Shown: positions 23,601-34,093, numbered from the stretch's first letter. The stretch: DNA of 64,000 nt from Zopfochytrium polystomum (GCA_025765615.1 JAIVFJ010000192.1:59185-123184), one strand, 5' to 3'. Notes: generated by a model from the letters alone, not told the origin. Translations and numbers: made by a program.

Positions 23601-23735
23601 GGTCGGAGGAGAGCGGAGGCAGCTGTCATGGCATCGGATACTGATGCGGATGGAGACGGCGACGGGGACGGAGACGGCGACGGTGATGGCGACAATGATG
23701 CTGAGAATGAGGGCGATGGCGAAGCCGACGAGTGA
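20645..23735 (+). CDS. Kelch-repeat and BTB/POZ protein, four exons
   Basis: Exons 20645-20976, 21138-21281, 21348-21514 and 21565-23735 give 937 residues with all phases closed. After a Ser/Ala-rich start, Kelch blades follow: DRVYAFGG, NDVFVLSMSDLIWKRV, DRLIIFGGRDANDEFLNDL, DRLYIYGGWSGE and NRLYIYGGMT. The C-terminal half has a BTB domain (STDLTILSRETSAPPLRVHR and GFIRYLYTD) interrupted by a Ser/Pro-rich insertion of about 60 residues, then a BACK-like helical part. The tail is Gly/Val-rich and ends in a (DG)n acidic run encoded by a GGCGAC-type repeat. Kelch-BTB proteins usually recruit substrates to cullin-3 ligases; the partner here is unknown. Confidence 0.88.
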
Positions 23736-24088
23736 AATAAATAACTTGCTCTCTCGGAGCAGGAAATCTGTCCTCACTGTCGCTCATGCTTGGTTGGGGT
23801 TACAAACAAAAGAAAGAAGCGATATTTCATGTGTCGTCTTTTTCACGCGAAGGTCGGAACGGATCCGTCCCGTCTTCTTCATTGGGCAAGTCATCCAAAA
23901 CAAGAAAATTTAAAAAAAGCGTGGAAGAATATCGATATCGAAGAGAGGGAGGAGATTTCTTTCCAGTTTCACAGCGTTTTCGCGGCAATGGCGGTGCAAC
24001 AAAGTAAGCGGACACGGGGCGACCAAAAGAAACGCCGATAAGAATAATACGCGACCCACCCGTCCAAGTGCTTTCCCTCCAAGCGCTC
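23736..24088. other. intergenic region between convergent genes
   Basis: Short 3' flank between the Kelch-BTB gene (+) and the unknown gene at 24089 (-). A purine-rich stretch lies near 23900-23960. I see no gene. Confidence 0.5.
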
Positions 24089-24847
24089 CTACTCTTCAAC
24101 CTTCGCCTTTGAGACCATCATCAACGGGTTTTGAAAAAGAGAAGCCGTTTGGAGCAGCCACCTGGCCGGGTGCCGGGCCATGCCAAACGACACTGTTAAA
24201 ATCGCCCTGGCTGTAAAGTCGATGCCCGAATCCCACAGCCTGTCAAAGGCGGACAGAGACGAGTCCAACCACTTTGGGGCAATGGCCAAAGTTTTGGTCG
24301 CGTCGTCCGCCGTTGATTCTTTGCACTCATTCGCGTTGGCTTTGTTTACGTCTCCTTCTCCATCTTGGCCCGAGCCGATCGGCGAGCCGGGGGCGATGCC
24401 AATCTTTTTCAGTTCTTCGTCGGCGTCCATAAGTGGAACCGATGGGGACGGTAAGCTCCACGACAACAGGCCGTCTTTCATGGGCGCCTGAAACATGTTT
24501 TGAAAGCTGCGGCGGTAGCGGTTGACCGTCTTGAAGGGCGTCGACGCGAGAATGTCGGCCATGAGAGAAGTGGACGGCGGCGCGCTCCGCACCGATGTTG
24601 GGTCGGTCGGAGACACCTCTGCGACCGTCTCTGGGCCGGACGACTCTGCGGTCGAGAGCGTCGTCAGCAGGCTGTCTGCGTTGGACTCGCGCAGGTGCTC
24701 TGTGACGATTTGGCCGCCGCGACGGCCGTAGGTCTGGTACTTTGAGCCGAGCCGCATCCTGGTTGAGCCGCCGCCGGTCTTTCGTGTCGGAGATCGCAGG
24801 CCGCGTCCGGGCGATTTGCGGACCCCGCCGAACGTGGCCGGCGGCAT
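24089..24847 (-). CDS. hypothetical protein, 252 aa
   Basis: A single open frame from ATG at 24847 to a stop at 24089. The N-terminus is basic and Gly/Arg-rich (GVRKSPGRGLRSPTRKTGGG). The middle is Ser/Thr/Pro-rich, and the C-terminus has an amphipathic to hydrophobic segment (AILTVSFGMARHPARWLLQT) ending AKVEE. I do not recognise a family. The upstream region carries a T-rich tract and (CT)n, compatible with a promoter. It could be membrane-associated through the C-terminal segment, but that is a guess. Confidence 0.55.
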   Translation of the reverse strand: MPPATFGGVRKSPGRGLRSPTRKTGGGSTRMRLGSKYQTYGRRGGQIVTEHLRESNADSLLTTLSTAESSGPETVAEVSPTDPTSVRSAPPSTSLMADILASTPFKTVNRYRRSFQNMFQAPMKDGLLSWSLPSPSVPLMDADEELKKIGIAPGSPIGSGQDGEGDVNKANANECKESTADDATKTLAIAPKWLDSSLSAFDRLWDSGIDFTARAILTVSFGMARHPARWLLQTASLFQNPLMMVSKAKVEE

Positions 24848-25181
24848 GGCAGTAGTAGTCGTGGGGCGGTTGACTGCGGCACCGACGAGGTGGGCGGCAT
24901 TGTCGCTGTGGTGGTCTTCGTGGTCGTTGTCTTGGCTGTCAAACTTTTTGCAATGTTTAGATTATTTTTTTTTTTCTTTTTTTGGTGGAGCGGGTGTGTG
25001 GGGTGTGGTCGTTCTGTTCGAAGTGGCCAAGCAGCACGTGCTTGCCTTGTGATGCCACCACCCTTTCCCAAGGCGTCGACGCTCGGTCACAGCACAGACT
25101 CTCTCTCCCTCTCTCCCTCTCTCTCTCTCTCTCTCGATTCATGCGTGTGTGTACGCCAAGAACCACTCTCCCTCTTGAGTC
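24848..25181. other. intergenic region with poly-T and (CT)n
   Basis: Upstream of the gene at 24089-24847 on the minus strand. It contains T-rich tracts near 24965-24980 and (CT)n near 25100-25135. No coding content was recognised. Confidence 0.5.
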
Positions 25182-25862
25182 TCACTCACTCACCGACTCG
25201 TCCTCGTCGTCCGCGGATGCCGCGACCATGCCGCCGACGCCATCCTTGCAGTTTTCGTCGTCACCGTCTTCCACAGCGGCCGCGTCCGACTCGCTCGCGC
25301 CGCCGGCGCTTGTCCGCCTTGCACCGCTCCTCCGTCCCCCGCCCGCCGTCCGCCTTCGCGCCGTGGTCCGGCGCTTGGACGGGTAGGTCGGCTCCGGGCC
25401 ACCGCGTTTTGCGTGCGTAATCGCGGCCGCCAGCGGACCGTCGTCGACGTCCTCTTCGTCGCCTGCTGCGGCGGCGGCGGCGGCGGGGATGGAGCTACCG
25501 GCCAGCGCGGGGGTCGCCACATCGACGGCAGAGTCGCCTCTGCCGCCGCCGTGCGGCAGGAGGCGGCGGCGGCCAGAGCCGCCTCCATCGCGCGACGGTG
25601 CTGCCGAGTCGGCGGCGGCGGTGGCGGCGGTGGCGGCCGGGATGATTGTGGTTGTGGTACGGTTCATGGATTCATCTGGGGCAGGCGAGTCTCCTGTTGG
25701 AGCTTCCTCTTCTTCTTGTTTTGTTGCGGCCGCCGCTTTCTGTGCATGTGGATGTGCCTGAAGTGGTGGAGCTGTGGGTGCTTGTTCCGAGGCGACCGGC
25801 TGCTCCGGCTGCTCCGGCTGCTCCGTCGAGGAGGAGGAGGAGGAGGAGGAGGAGCTCATCAT
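25182..25862 (-). CDS. low-complexity hypothetical protein, possibly nuclear
   Basis: An open frame from MMSSSS at 25862 encodes poly-Ser, PEQ repeats, Ala/Pro-rich segments and a basic cluster (PSKRRTTARRRTAGGGRRSG), ending acidic (DDEDESVSE). The same frame stays open upstream to 26216 through a (GTC)n repeat, but that part looks like leader sequence. The composition suggests a disordered, nuclear protein. There is no domain, and the open frame could be a by-product of GC-rich repeats, so confidence is low. Confidence 0.35.
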   Translation of the reverse strand: MMSSSSSSSSSSTEQPEQPEQPVASEQAPTAPPLQAHPHAQKAAAATKQEEEEAPTGDSPAPDESMNRTTTTIIPAATAATAAADSAAPSRDGGGSGRRRLLPHGGGRGDSAVDVATPALAGSSIPAAAAAAAGDEEDVDDGPLAAAITHAKRGGPEPTYPSKRRTTARRRTAGGGRRSGARRTSAGGASESDAAAVEDGDDENCKDGVGGMVAASADDEDESVSE

Positions 25863-25876
25863 CGAAGCCGCCGCCG

Positions 25877-25925
<49 letters not shown>

Positions 25926-26813
25926 AGTCTCTCTTGTGCTGCGTGTATGCTGTTGCTGTTGTTGCAAAGCACTGTTTGTGAACGAGAAGGGAATGACGGT
26001 TTTTGTTCTTTTTTTCGGCTGACACGAAAACCAAGCACAAGGGGGGGGTGGCGGCTCTTGAACCAACCAACAGCTTTGGCGGTTGAACCACATCTCTTGG
26101 ATTGCTGGAGGGATTGCTGGAGGGAGGCGGGTATTTATCTCTTTTTTGTCACGGAAAAAGGGGTAGTGAGCCCACAGCCAGCCACCCACCCACCCACCCA
26201 CCCCACCCCACCCCACCCCGCGTGTTTAACACGACGGGGCCACCCATGACACCAACCCCGCTTGCGGAGAGAGCGAGGGGAAGCGAACCAACCGCATTGC
26301 AGGCACACAAAAGAAACTTCATGAAAGGCAGAGGACGCAAGCGTGGTTGATGAGCCACATCTAATAAAGGAAACCCCCGTTCAAAGAAAAAATAACGAGA
26401 GAAAACGATCAAAAAACAACAAAAAAAAAAGGCGAATGGAAAGCCCGGCCGTGTGTTTGGTGATGTTTCGTGATGCGAAAGAAAGACGATAAAAATAGGG
26501 GTTGCTCCTGACTGGGGCTAAAGAGGGCGAAGTGGTGGGTTGGCGGTGGATTGGCCTTGGCTTGGCCGGCTAAAGGCAAAGAGGAGAAGGTGAAATTAAG
26601 CCAGTGTGATGTACTGTTTGGTGCATGCCCAGTAGAGAAGGGAGAGGAGTTGTTTGCATTCGTTTGCACGCAACAGTCGACAGCGGCACCGAGCGTTCCG
26701 GTTTTGAAGGTTGACGGATTAGGTTGTTTATGTGCGGTGAGACATTGGGTAAGTCGCTGCCGGTCGCGTCTGTGTAACCATCTTCGGAGGCACACACTCT
26801 CTCGCTCTCTTAC
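25863..26813. other. intergenic region and unresolved 3' end of cysteine synthase gene
   Basis: Contains a GTC-triplet repeat near 25880-25923, a G-run near 26041 and CCCA repeats near 26180-26215. The last few codons of the cysteine synthase gene should lie here after its exon 4, but I could not place them. Confidence 0.4.
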
Positions 26814-28530
26814 CTTGTGGAGGTGCTCAGGGATCGCGTCAAGAAGCTTCTTGGATTCCAGCCACGACCGGCTGAACAGGCGCGACTGATACCGGTACTG
26901 AACAGTCGTATCGTTTGAGTCACCGCACCACAAGGAACCGAACTATAAACGACGAGACTGAAAACGAAAGAAACTCACCGCGCCGTCGCAAATGATGGTC
27001 ACGACAGTCTTGCCCGGACCGAGCAGCCTCGCGACCTTTCCCGCAGCAACGACATTGAGGGCAGACGACGCGCCGACAAAGAGGCCCTCCTCGTCGAGCA
27101 GGCGGTACACCATCTCGATGCTCTCGGCGTCAGGCACGTGGACGGCGCCGTCGAGGTCCGCAAAGTCCGGCTTGAGGTTGTCAGTGAGTCGGCCCTGCCC
27201 GATGCCCTCGGTGATGGACGAGTCGCCGGTGCGCTCCAGCACGCCGGTCGTCTTGTACGAGAAGAGGACGGACCCGGGAGGGTCAGCCAGGTAGCACGCG
27301 ACCCGCCCCTGCGACGCCTGCTTCAGAAAGTACGACGTGCCCGCCAGCGTGCCGCCCGTCCCCGTCGCGCACGTGAACGCGTCGAGGTGCCCGCCGTTGG
27401 TCTGGCGCCAGATTTCTGGCCCAGTGGTTTCCACGTGCGCGCGGCGGTTGGCCGTCTTGAATTTGGGGGAGAGAAGAAATGTTCAGCGACGAAGCGAGAG
27501 AAGAGCGAGCGCGCGAGCCCGCTCATCCGTCGGTCCGACCCTTCGGTCGATCGAACATCAAGAGCACGCTGAGCGCGCTCACTGGTCGTAGCAACACGCT
27601 CAAAAACAAGACACGTTACTTACATTGTCAAACTGGTTCGTCCACACTGCATTTGGGATCGACGCTGCGTAGTCGCGGGCCTGGTGGTTGTAGTTTGCCG
27701 GATCGGTGAACGGCACGGCGGGCACGGGGCGGACGTCGGCGCCGAGGCTGCGCAGGAGATCAATCTTTTCCTGGCTCTGAGTGTTGGGCATGTAACTGAT
27801 AGAGGCGGGCGGATGGTTGTTACTGAAAAGTTCGCGATCCTCGTTGATCGTGGGGAATTGAAACAAAAAAAGGGCGCTCACGCTCCCGATTCTCATCGAT
27901 CGTAGGCACTGACAACGAGCGCTTGGGCGCTCGCGATCCTCCTCGATCGAATTCGTGATCAACGAGAGCTCGCGCGCTTGAGCGCAAATGAATAACGCCC
28001 CATCCAGCGCCGCACCAACACCAATGACCGCTCTTTCGCGCGCGCAACACTTACATAACACACCGATACCCTCTAGCGCGACACACGTGCGCGAGGCCGA
28101 TGCCGGTGTTCCCGGCGGTGCCCTCGACGACGGTCCCGCCCTCCTTGAGCAGGCCCCTCTCCTCGGCGTCCTTGACGACAAAAAGCGCGGCGCGGTCCTT
28201 GACGGAGCCGCCCGGGTTCATGAACTCTGCCTTGCCGAGGACGTTGCAGCCGGTGGCTTCGCTCAGGGCGCGTAGGCGCAGGAGCGGCGTGTTGCCGATC
28301 GCGCCGACGAAGCCGGAGACGATGTCCGTCGCGGGGTTTGTGAAGGCTGCGTCGGCGGCGGTGGTGCTGCTCGTTTGGTGGTGAGCGCGTCGTTGGTGCA
28401 TCGGAACGGGCCGGCGGAATGCCGCCGCCGGCGCTGTCGTCGTCGCCCTCCTCGCAGCCGCACCGATCATAGTCGCCGTCGTCGCCGTCGCCGTCGTCGT
28501 CGTCCTCGCAGTAGCCGCGATCATCATCAC
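26814..28530 (-). CDS. cysteine synthase (PLP-dependent), mitochondrial type
   Basis: This enzyme makes cysteine from an activated serine and sulfide. Exons (minus strand): 28530-28055, 27795-27624, 27455-26979, 26897-26814, phases closed. The N-terminus is rich in Ala, Thr and Arg without acidic residues ([20 protein letters not shown]), a plausible mitochondrial presequence. Motifs: [21 protein letters not shown] with the PLP lysine, [57 protein letters not shown] and [20 protein letters not shown]. The C-terminus [18 protein letters not shown] fits the fungal Cys-17-like branch rather than bacterial CysK. A good donor (GTAAGA) follows HLHK at 26814, so a last tiny exon is probably missing from this model. 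Confidence 0.92.
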
Positions 28531-28703
28531 CGAATCTCAAGAAAGCGTTCAATGTCGTCTCGGAAAAGGCGGGCCAATCGGCAAGCCGATGGCGCAATCT
28601 TCCCGTCGTGTTTACAAATCGGCTGTCTGTCTCTCGGTCTCGGTCTTGATCCACCACTCACCCTCTCACACACACACACTCTCTCTCTCACTCACTCACT
28701 CAC

Positions 28704-28757
<54 letters not shown>

Positions 28758-28858
28758 TTCCTCTCTCCCTTCCTCTCTCTCTCCCAACACTAGAAACTCC
28801 GCCCACTAATTAGCTGCTTATTTGAACCAGACAGAGTGAATGGCCGGTTAGAATAACC
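28531..28858. other. intergenic (CT)n-rich region
   Basis: Long interrupted CT/CA microsatellite from about 28668 to 28790, between the cysteine synthase start (-) and the bZIP stop (-). No other feature seen. Confidence 0.6.
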
Positions 28859-30999
28859 TCACTCAACGCCCCCGCCGTTCCCGTCCCCGCTCCGGTTACA
28901 TTGCCGCCGCCGCCACCGTCGCTCCTCGTCCAGCATCTGCGCCATGTCGTCGCGCTCGCGCTCCAGACGCGCCACCTGCGCCCGCAGCCCCGCGAGCTCG
29001 CCCTGCCGCCGCTCCCGCAACCGCCGGCACGCCGCCCGGTTCTGCAGCCGCCGCCGCAGCACGCGGTCGTGCGTCGGCAATTGCTGCGGCTCGATGCTGC
29101 TGATGTTGCTGCTGATGTTGCTGCTGCTGGTGCTGCTGCTGCCCCCTGGGGCGGCTGGAGCGGAAGAGGGGGCGGCAGCGGCGGTAGCGGCGTCGTCGTG
29201 GTCATCGTGGTCGTCGTGGTCGGCTTCCCCCTCGTCGCCCTGGTTGTCCCCAAGCGCGTCATCGTCGCCATGCGCGTGGTCTTGGGCTTGGCCGTGACGC
29301 AACCGCTTGCGCGAAAGGGTCGACGATGACGCCGACGCGATGGTCGTGGCCGTCTGCTCCAGCTCCTGTCTTTGCTCTTGCACTTGCACTTGCACTTTCT
29401 CTTGCCCCTGCCCCTGACCACGCTCTTCCTCCGTCTCCGGCTTCCGCTCGTTACGCTGCGCTGGCGCGTCAAACAACGGCGTCGTGGCGCCGCTGGAGAG
29501 CGCCAAAGTCCGCGACGGCGGCGGCGCACGTTGCAATGCTGGGGTGCGGCAACCGTCGTCGCCGTCGACGCTGCCGCCGCGCTCGGCAGTCATTACGGCC
29601 AAGTAGCCAGCGTCGTCGTTTGTTGATGACAACGTCGACGTCTGTCGGCGACGGTCGTCGTCGTAACTGCCCCGCTGGCCCGCCGATGCCAAAGACATGT
29701 TGACGCCGCCGTCTGTCGACGAGGACGACGGCGGCGTGAGTAAGGTTGAAGACGAGGGCGTTTGAAGTGCCAAAGGCGCTGTCAACACGGAAACGGGACC
29801 ACGAACGCTGAGGTCGATGTAGCCGGGGTGATCCTGCTGGTGCTGATGGTGCTGCGGGTGCTGCTCATGGCTCCGAGACGAGGAGGAGGAAGGAGTGCAG
29901 TATGCGCACAGGCAGTAACTTGGGGAGGGAGGGGAGAGAGGCCGTGGTTGGAGGAACGGGTGTGAGCGTGTGTGATAGAAGCCTTGATGTTGCTGTTGTT
30001 GTTGTTGTTGTTGTTGTTCTTGTTGGTGATGTAGATGCGGGTAGTGTTGTTGTTGCTGCTGTTGCTGCGGTTGATACGGGTAATAGTCGGAGCAGTAGTC
30101 ATGACGAACTGAAGAGGGCTGCTGGTGATGGACGTGCCAGTACGGATGGTGCTGGTTGTGCGAACGAGGACGAGGAAGAGCAAGGGGGTAAGTTGCATCA
30201 CTTCCGTCGCCTTTTCCATCATCGACGCCATCGTAACGAGCACCGTTGATGTGGCCGTCGCCGGCGAGAGCCATCGTAGGGTAGGCCGTAGTTCCGGCGA
30301 CGACGTGGCTACTCGCGATCGCGGAACTGCTCTGGGGTGGCGGCGCCCCCCGCCATGACGACAACGACGGCGTTGGTGGCTTCGGCGGCCCGGGCCTGTA
30401 ATTGTAATTGTAGCTGTGCCAGTTGTAGTTGTAGTTGCAGCCGTTGCCGGCAGTCGGCGGTAGCGGCGGCGGCGCGTCACGAGCTTGCGTTTCGCGCTCC
30501 AGACATACTTGACGTTTTTTGACATTATTTTTAAAGTAGTTCGAGGGAGGAAAGGAGTCGCGGATGAGAGCGAGAGCGGTACGTGCGAGTTGGTGGGTGT
30601 GGAAGCGCTCAGCGCCGGCCTTTTACACACGCGGAGACACACTCCGAGGCGCGGGCGCGGTCTGTCTCTGTCTTTCTCTCTCTCTCTCGCGGTCTCTGTC
30701 TCTCTCTTTCTCCATCTCTCTCTTTCTCTATGACTCACTCCACTCAAAGCTCTCGCACTCTCGCTAACGCACTCACCAGCAGCACCAGCACCCGTGGCCA
30801 GAGGTTGTCGGGTCTGCAGAGCCTCCTCGAACCATCGGGCGTGGTGACGCGGCGGAGGGAGCGGCGGCGGCTGGTGGAGCGCTGACCGTGGGTGAAAGAG
30901 CGCGAGCGGCTGCGGCTGCTGCTGGTGCTGCTGCTCCTGCTGCTGCTGCGGGATCTGCTGCTCGAAGCTCTCTCGAATAGGTTGGACGTGCACAGACAT
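28859..30999 (-). CDS. bZIP transcription factor, two exons
   Basis: Exons 30999-30777 and 30507-28859 join with GTGAGT/AAG sites in phase, giving 623 residues. The C-terminus has a basic region with the bZIP pattern N-x7-R (RRRLQNRAACRRLRERR) followed by heptad hydrophobics (LAGLRAQVARLERERDDMAQ). The rest is disordered: poly-Gln/His from (CAG)n/(TTG)n repeats, Ser/Pro runs, QVQVQEQ repeats and acidic DDHDDHDD. Exon 1 carries a QQQ-rich stretch and HHARWFEEALQTRQPLATGA, which is conserved in the broken copy at 39528-39718 and so is probably functional. It should bind DNA as a dimer in the nucleus; its targets are unknown. Confidence 0.82.
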
Positions 31000-31263
31000 T
31001 TGAGGGCGCTGGAAAGGCAGCTCGACTTGAATCTCCCAACTTTGTTACCTTCGACCTTCGTCTTACAATCTGCGGGCACCAAGGAGTCAGGATAAGAAAT
31101 ATGGCGCGGTCGCGTCGACGGCGACGAACGACTGGAAGATCGACAGTTTACCCCAAACCGTCACGTTTTTGTGCAAATAGACGGTTCGATAGAACGAAAA
31201 GAATAATGGAAGGATTGGTCAGGTCCAACATCTCTCTTCCCTATCTCTCTGCCTCTCTCTGCC

Positions 31264-31304
<41 letters not shown>

Positions 31305-31830
31305 ATCTCTCGCCCTCTCTCTGCCTCTCTCTCCCCTCTCACACTCTCTCTCGTTAAGTGGGTCGTAAACCGATCCATCAGCCGATCGATCCCGCGCCCG
31401 TTCACTATGCGCTAAGGTACTCAGCTAAGCAAGGAAGAGGGCGAGCCGATCGGTTGGTTCCGATCCCAAACTCCCAACACGGTTGTTCCGTTTTATTTGT
31501 GAGGGACCCGCTTGCCACTTCAAAAAGAACAATAACAACAGCCCAGAAGGAAATAGCCATATGCGCCTATAGTTGAAGCAGACAGGCTCGGTTCTTGAGT
31601 GCCAATATTCTATCCACCTTAATTGGCGGAGTGTTGAAAATAGAACAAAGTGACTCAAGATACCAGCGGAGCTTGGATTACTTCTCAATTGCTTTCATGT
31701 CCAGCTGAAAGGACTGGAGCGCATATTAATTGCAAGTGCAGCTGCTATCTCTGGCGGGGGCAGTGGGAACGTGCGGCCACGGGTTGGGTTTTTTTCGCTG
31801 TTCAACCGTTTTCTGCATTGTTTCCCGGCA
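30423..31830. repeat. segmental repeat copy A (bZIP 5' region and upstream DNA)
   Basis: Covers the start of bZIP exon 2, intron 1, exon 1 and about 800 bp upstream. It is closely similar to copy B (39187-40490) in the same orientation. Landmarks are AAGAAATATGGCGCGGTCGC near 31093 and 39812, and GGCCACGGGTTGGG near 31772 and 40430. The edges are approximate. Confidence 0.75.
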
Positions 31831-32060
31831 AGTGGATCTTTCCGAACAAAACCAAGCACGGACTCTCACATTAGATGAAGTCACACTGAAAAGATTGGAG
31901 CGTGAGCGAGTTGTCATGATGGCGGCTGTGGCGGCGTCTTTTGCTATACCTTAAAGCGCCCGAAAGTCGCTGTATTTTCCTGGCCAAAACCCAATTGCAC
32001 TGCCAAACCCACCGCCCCCCCACACCAAATTTCAAAATTTCACTTGACAAAATTCTCATT
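31000..32060. other. upstream DNA of the bZIP gene with (CT)n
   Basis: Contains a CT-rich block near 31225-31350 that is shared in position with copies B and C. It presumably includes the bZIP promoter. A short conserved frame on the minus strand (KKPNPWP...APAR.SS near 31735-31800 and 40400-40450) is kept in A and B and might be an unannotated upstream exon. Confidence 0.45.
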
Positions 32061-32776
32061 TTGGAAATTCGACTGGCTTTTCCACCAGCGATGCCCTCCC
32101 TCTCCTGCAGCGTCTTCGTAAAGGAGTCTACCGCGCACAGCTTGCTGCATCTGCTTCCTTTAAACGGACTGACATTGCCACTGCCATCGATCGGCGCCAG
32201 GATCTCTTCTCTTCAGATCAGATCGGCACAGTTCTCAACAACATCCTCAACCGCAAGCGATCCAATTCCAGCATTGATCACATCCAGGCAGAAACCCCAG
32301 CGGGTCCAGAGATTGAGTATGGCCCCTCGCAAATTCCCCGCCTTTGCAGTGAACAGGTGGAACGTTGGTTTTGCCCCCGAGCCCTCCACCCATTCCCTCC
32401 CACGTCCCCCCTTCAAGAAGAGATGCGCCCCCGCCCGTACAGATCACCCCACACCTTTTCTCACATTATGCTTCCTCCCTCTCTCGATGAATGCCACTCT
32501 GTTCTTGAGTCCCTTGCTTCCCATAAGGCCTGGCCCCTCCCAACTCTCCCGCGAACTCTTACTCTTGTCTGGCCCAAACGCAATCTCTCTCTTCCTCTCC
32601 CTTGTCCAACGAACCTTCCTTGTCCTCGACATTCCCTCCACATGGACCCTCACTGTCTTCCCAATCCCAAAGAAAGTTGCGTGGGGTGGCGACGTAACTA
32701 ACCTTCGGCCTATCAGTCTCTGCAAACTCGCCGCCAAAGTGGTTCAGGGCGCCTGTCTCCGTCGCTTATCCCATAT
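32060..32776 (+). pseudogene. LINE-type retrotransposon ORF2 fragment, 5' part
   Basis: The first frame encodes TDIATAIDRRQDLFSSDQIG, typical of the region before LINE reverse transcriptase, and the frame then changes near 32525. The second frame encodes FPIPKKVAWGGDVTNLRPIS, the RT entry motif. The sequence is cut at 32776 by the chromovirus. It is continued in frame at 38087 once one target duplication is removed. Confidence 0.75.
32772..32776. repeat. target-site duplication CATAT (left)
   Basis: CATAT directly precedes the 5' LTR and recurs at 38082-38086 directly after the 3' LTR. Removing the element and one copy restores an open LINE frame. Confidence 0.95.
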
Positions 32777-33129
32777 TGTTATGAATCACCCTCTGGAAAC
32801 CTCTGGAACCTTCTAGAACATTCCTTCATGGAACCTTCTGGAACCTTCTGGAACCTTCTAGAACATTCCTTCATGGAACCTTGTGGAACCTTCTGGAACC
32901 TTCTTTGCTTTCCTGACTTGTCTTGTTGTCATTGGTATCATTGGTATCATTGCATTACTAATTGCTCTTTCTGGAACTTTCTTGGAGTCTTGACAAGGAA
33001 CACTCTCAAAAGGTATAAAAGGGGGATGGGGGACCTGTCCCATCCCTCAAGTGAATTATTGTTTCCAATACAATCATCACTCCTCTCAGTTCCTTGTCTG
33101 CCTTGTCCTGTCCTGCCCTGTTCCTGACA
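32777..33129 (+). repeat. 5' LTR
   Basis: 353 bp, TG...CA ends. It contains tandem CTGGAACCTTCT/CTAGAACATTCC heat-shock-like GAA..TTC motifs at 32790-32900 and a TATA box TATAAAA at 33014-33020. It matches the 3' LTR at 37729-38081. Confidence 0.97.
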
Positions 33130-33131
33130 TC

Positions 33132-33142
33132 ATAATTCACTT
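33132..33142 (+). promoter_or_regulatory. primer-binding site of self-priming (Tf1) type
   Basis: ATAATTCACTT lies two bases after the 5' LTR and is the exact reverse complement of AAGTGAATTAT at 33049-33059 in the LTR. That site is about 35 bp after the TATA box, where the transcript should begin. This matches Tf1/sushi elements, which prime reverse transcription with their own 5' end. No tRNA-like primer site is evident. Confidence 0.8.
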
Positions 33143-33169
33143 CACCCTCTCCCACTACTCTCTGCCATC

Positions 33170-34093
33170 ATGTCTGACCCAAACAACACCTTCCCTGATG
33201 CAACTGCCTTCCAAGCCTTGATGGACCAATTACAAGCCCTCTCAAGACAGACACACCAACTTCAAGAACAAGTCCTTCACCAGCAGCACCAGCTTCAACA
33301 ACAACTTCACCAACAAGAACATCAAGCTCTTCCCCTGCCTCAAGCCAACCAAGCAAGAGAGCCCAAGGTTCCCAGCCCTGACAAGTTCACTGGGCTGGCC
33401 AAAGACCTTAGGAACTTCATGGCCACTGTGGAGAATGTCATCCTTCTCCAACCTTCAAGATTTCCCAGTGAGCAAGTCAAGGTTCTTTTCACAAGCACCC
33501 TCCTGTCTGGTCAAGCTCAATCATGGTACAGATCTCTCCCAAGCACACCCACCACCCTGCAAGAGCTCTGGGAGGGGCTGGAAGCCACCTTTGGTGACCC
33601 CTACGCATCTTGGACAGCAAGATCCAAGCTCAAGCATATCAAGCAAGGAAAGCAATCTTGTGTGGCCTACACCAACCAATTCAAGCAACTAGCCAGAGAC
33701 TCTGGATACAATGATGCAGCTCTGATGGAGCTGTACCATGATGGTCTCCATGAGTCTATCCAAGACATGCTCTCCCAGTCTCTGCACATCCCTGAGACCT
33801 TGGAAGAGTACATTCTCCTTGCCATCAAAATTGACAACAGACTCTACTCCAAGAGGCTGAAGCAAAGACAAGTAGGAACTACATCAAGACCTACCCCAGT
33901 TCCTCAAGCTCTTACAGTTCCTGAACCCATGCAAGTGGATGCAGTTGAGACACTTCCTAAGGGTCCTCTGAGCCAAGAGGAGAAAACAAGGAGGGCCCAG
34001 CAGGGACTGTGTTTTTACTGTGGCTCCAAGGAGCATGCTGTCAAGGACTGCCCAAGGAAGAAGCACCCAAACTCCCAGGTCCAGGCTCACTGA
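33170..34093 (+). CDS. gag: Gag protein with CCHC zinc knuckle
   Basis: 307 residues. The N-terminus is a Gln/His-rich coiled-coil-like segment (LQALSRQTHQLQEQ), followed by a retrotransposon-gag (capsid) domain with FTSTLLSGQAQSWYRSLP and ATFGDPYASWTARSKL. The zinc knuckle CFYCGSKEHAVKDC binds RNA near the C-terminus. Gag packages the element RNA into virus-like particles. The ATG at 33170 is about 40 nt after the LTR. The last 28 codons overlap pol, which is in the -1 frame. Confidence 0.95.
   Translation: MSDPNNTFPDATAFQALMDQLQALSRQTHQLQEQVLHQQHQLQQQLHQQEHQALPLPQANQAREPKVPSPDKFTGLAKDLRNFMATVENVILLQPSRFPSEQVKVLFTSTLLSGQAQSWYRSLPSTPTTLQELWEGLEATFGDPYASWTARSKLKHIKQGKQSCVAYTNQFKQLARDSGYNDAALMELYHDGLHESIQDMLSQSLHIPETLEEYILLAIKIDNRLYSKRLKQRQVGTTSRPTPVPQALTVPEPMQVDAVETLPKGPLSQEEKTRRAQQGLCFYCGSKEHAVKDCPRKKHPNSQVQAH

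Noticed and set aside
22887..23695. Minus-strand Pro/Ser-rich frames opposite the Kelch-BTB gene
   Set aside because: Shadows of the high-GC BTB and Gly-rich coding sequence; no motif.
25413..26249. Plus-strand frame of 278 codons with poly-Arg/Gly
   Set aside because: Antisense to the minus-strand frame and due to GC-rich triplet repeats; no domain or splice logic.
28375..28813. Plus-strand frames over the CT/CA repeats
   Set aside because: Repeat-encoded (SLSLSLSL, HTHTHT); part is antisense to the cysteine synthase exon 1.
32828..33127. 99-codon frame inside each LTR
   Set aside because: Identical in both LTRs because the LTRs are identical; built from CTGGAACCTTC repeats and spans the TATA box, so it is not a gene.
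34009..34065. Alternative frameshift at TGT TTT TAC in the zinc knuckle (34008-34016)
   Set aside because: It does not satisfy the X XXY YYZ rule after slipping and would cut the second half of the zinc knuckle; CCCAAAC at 34066 fits exactly.
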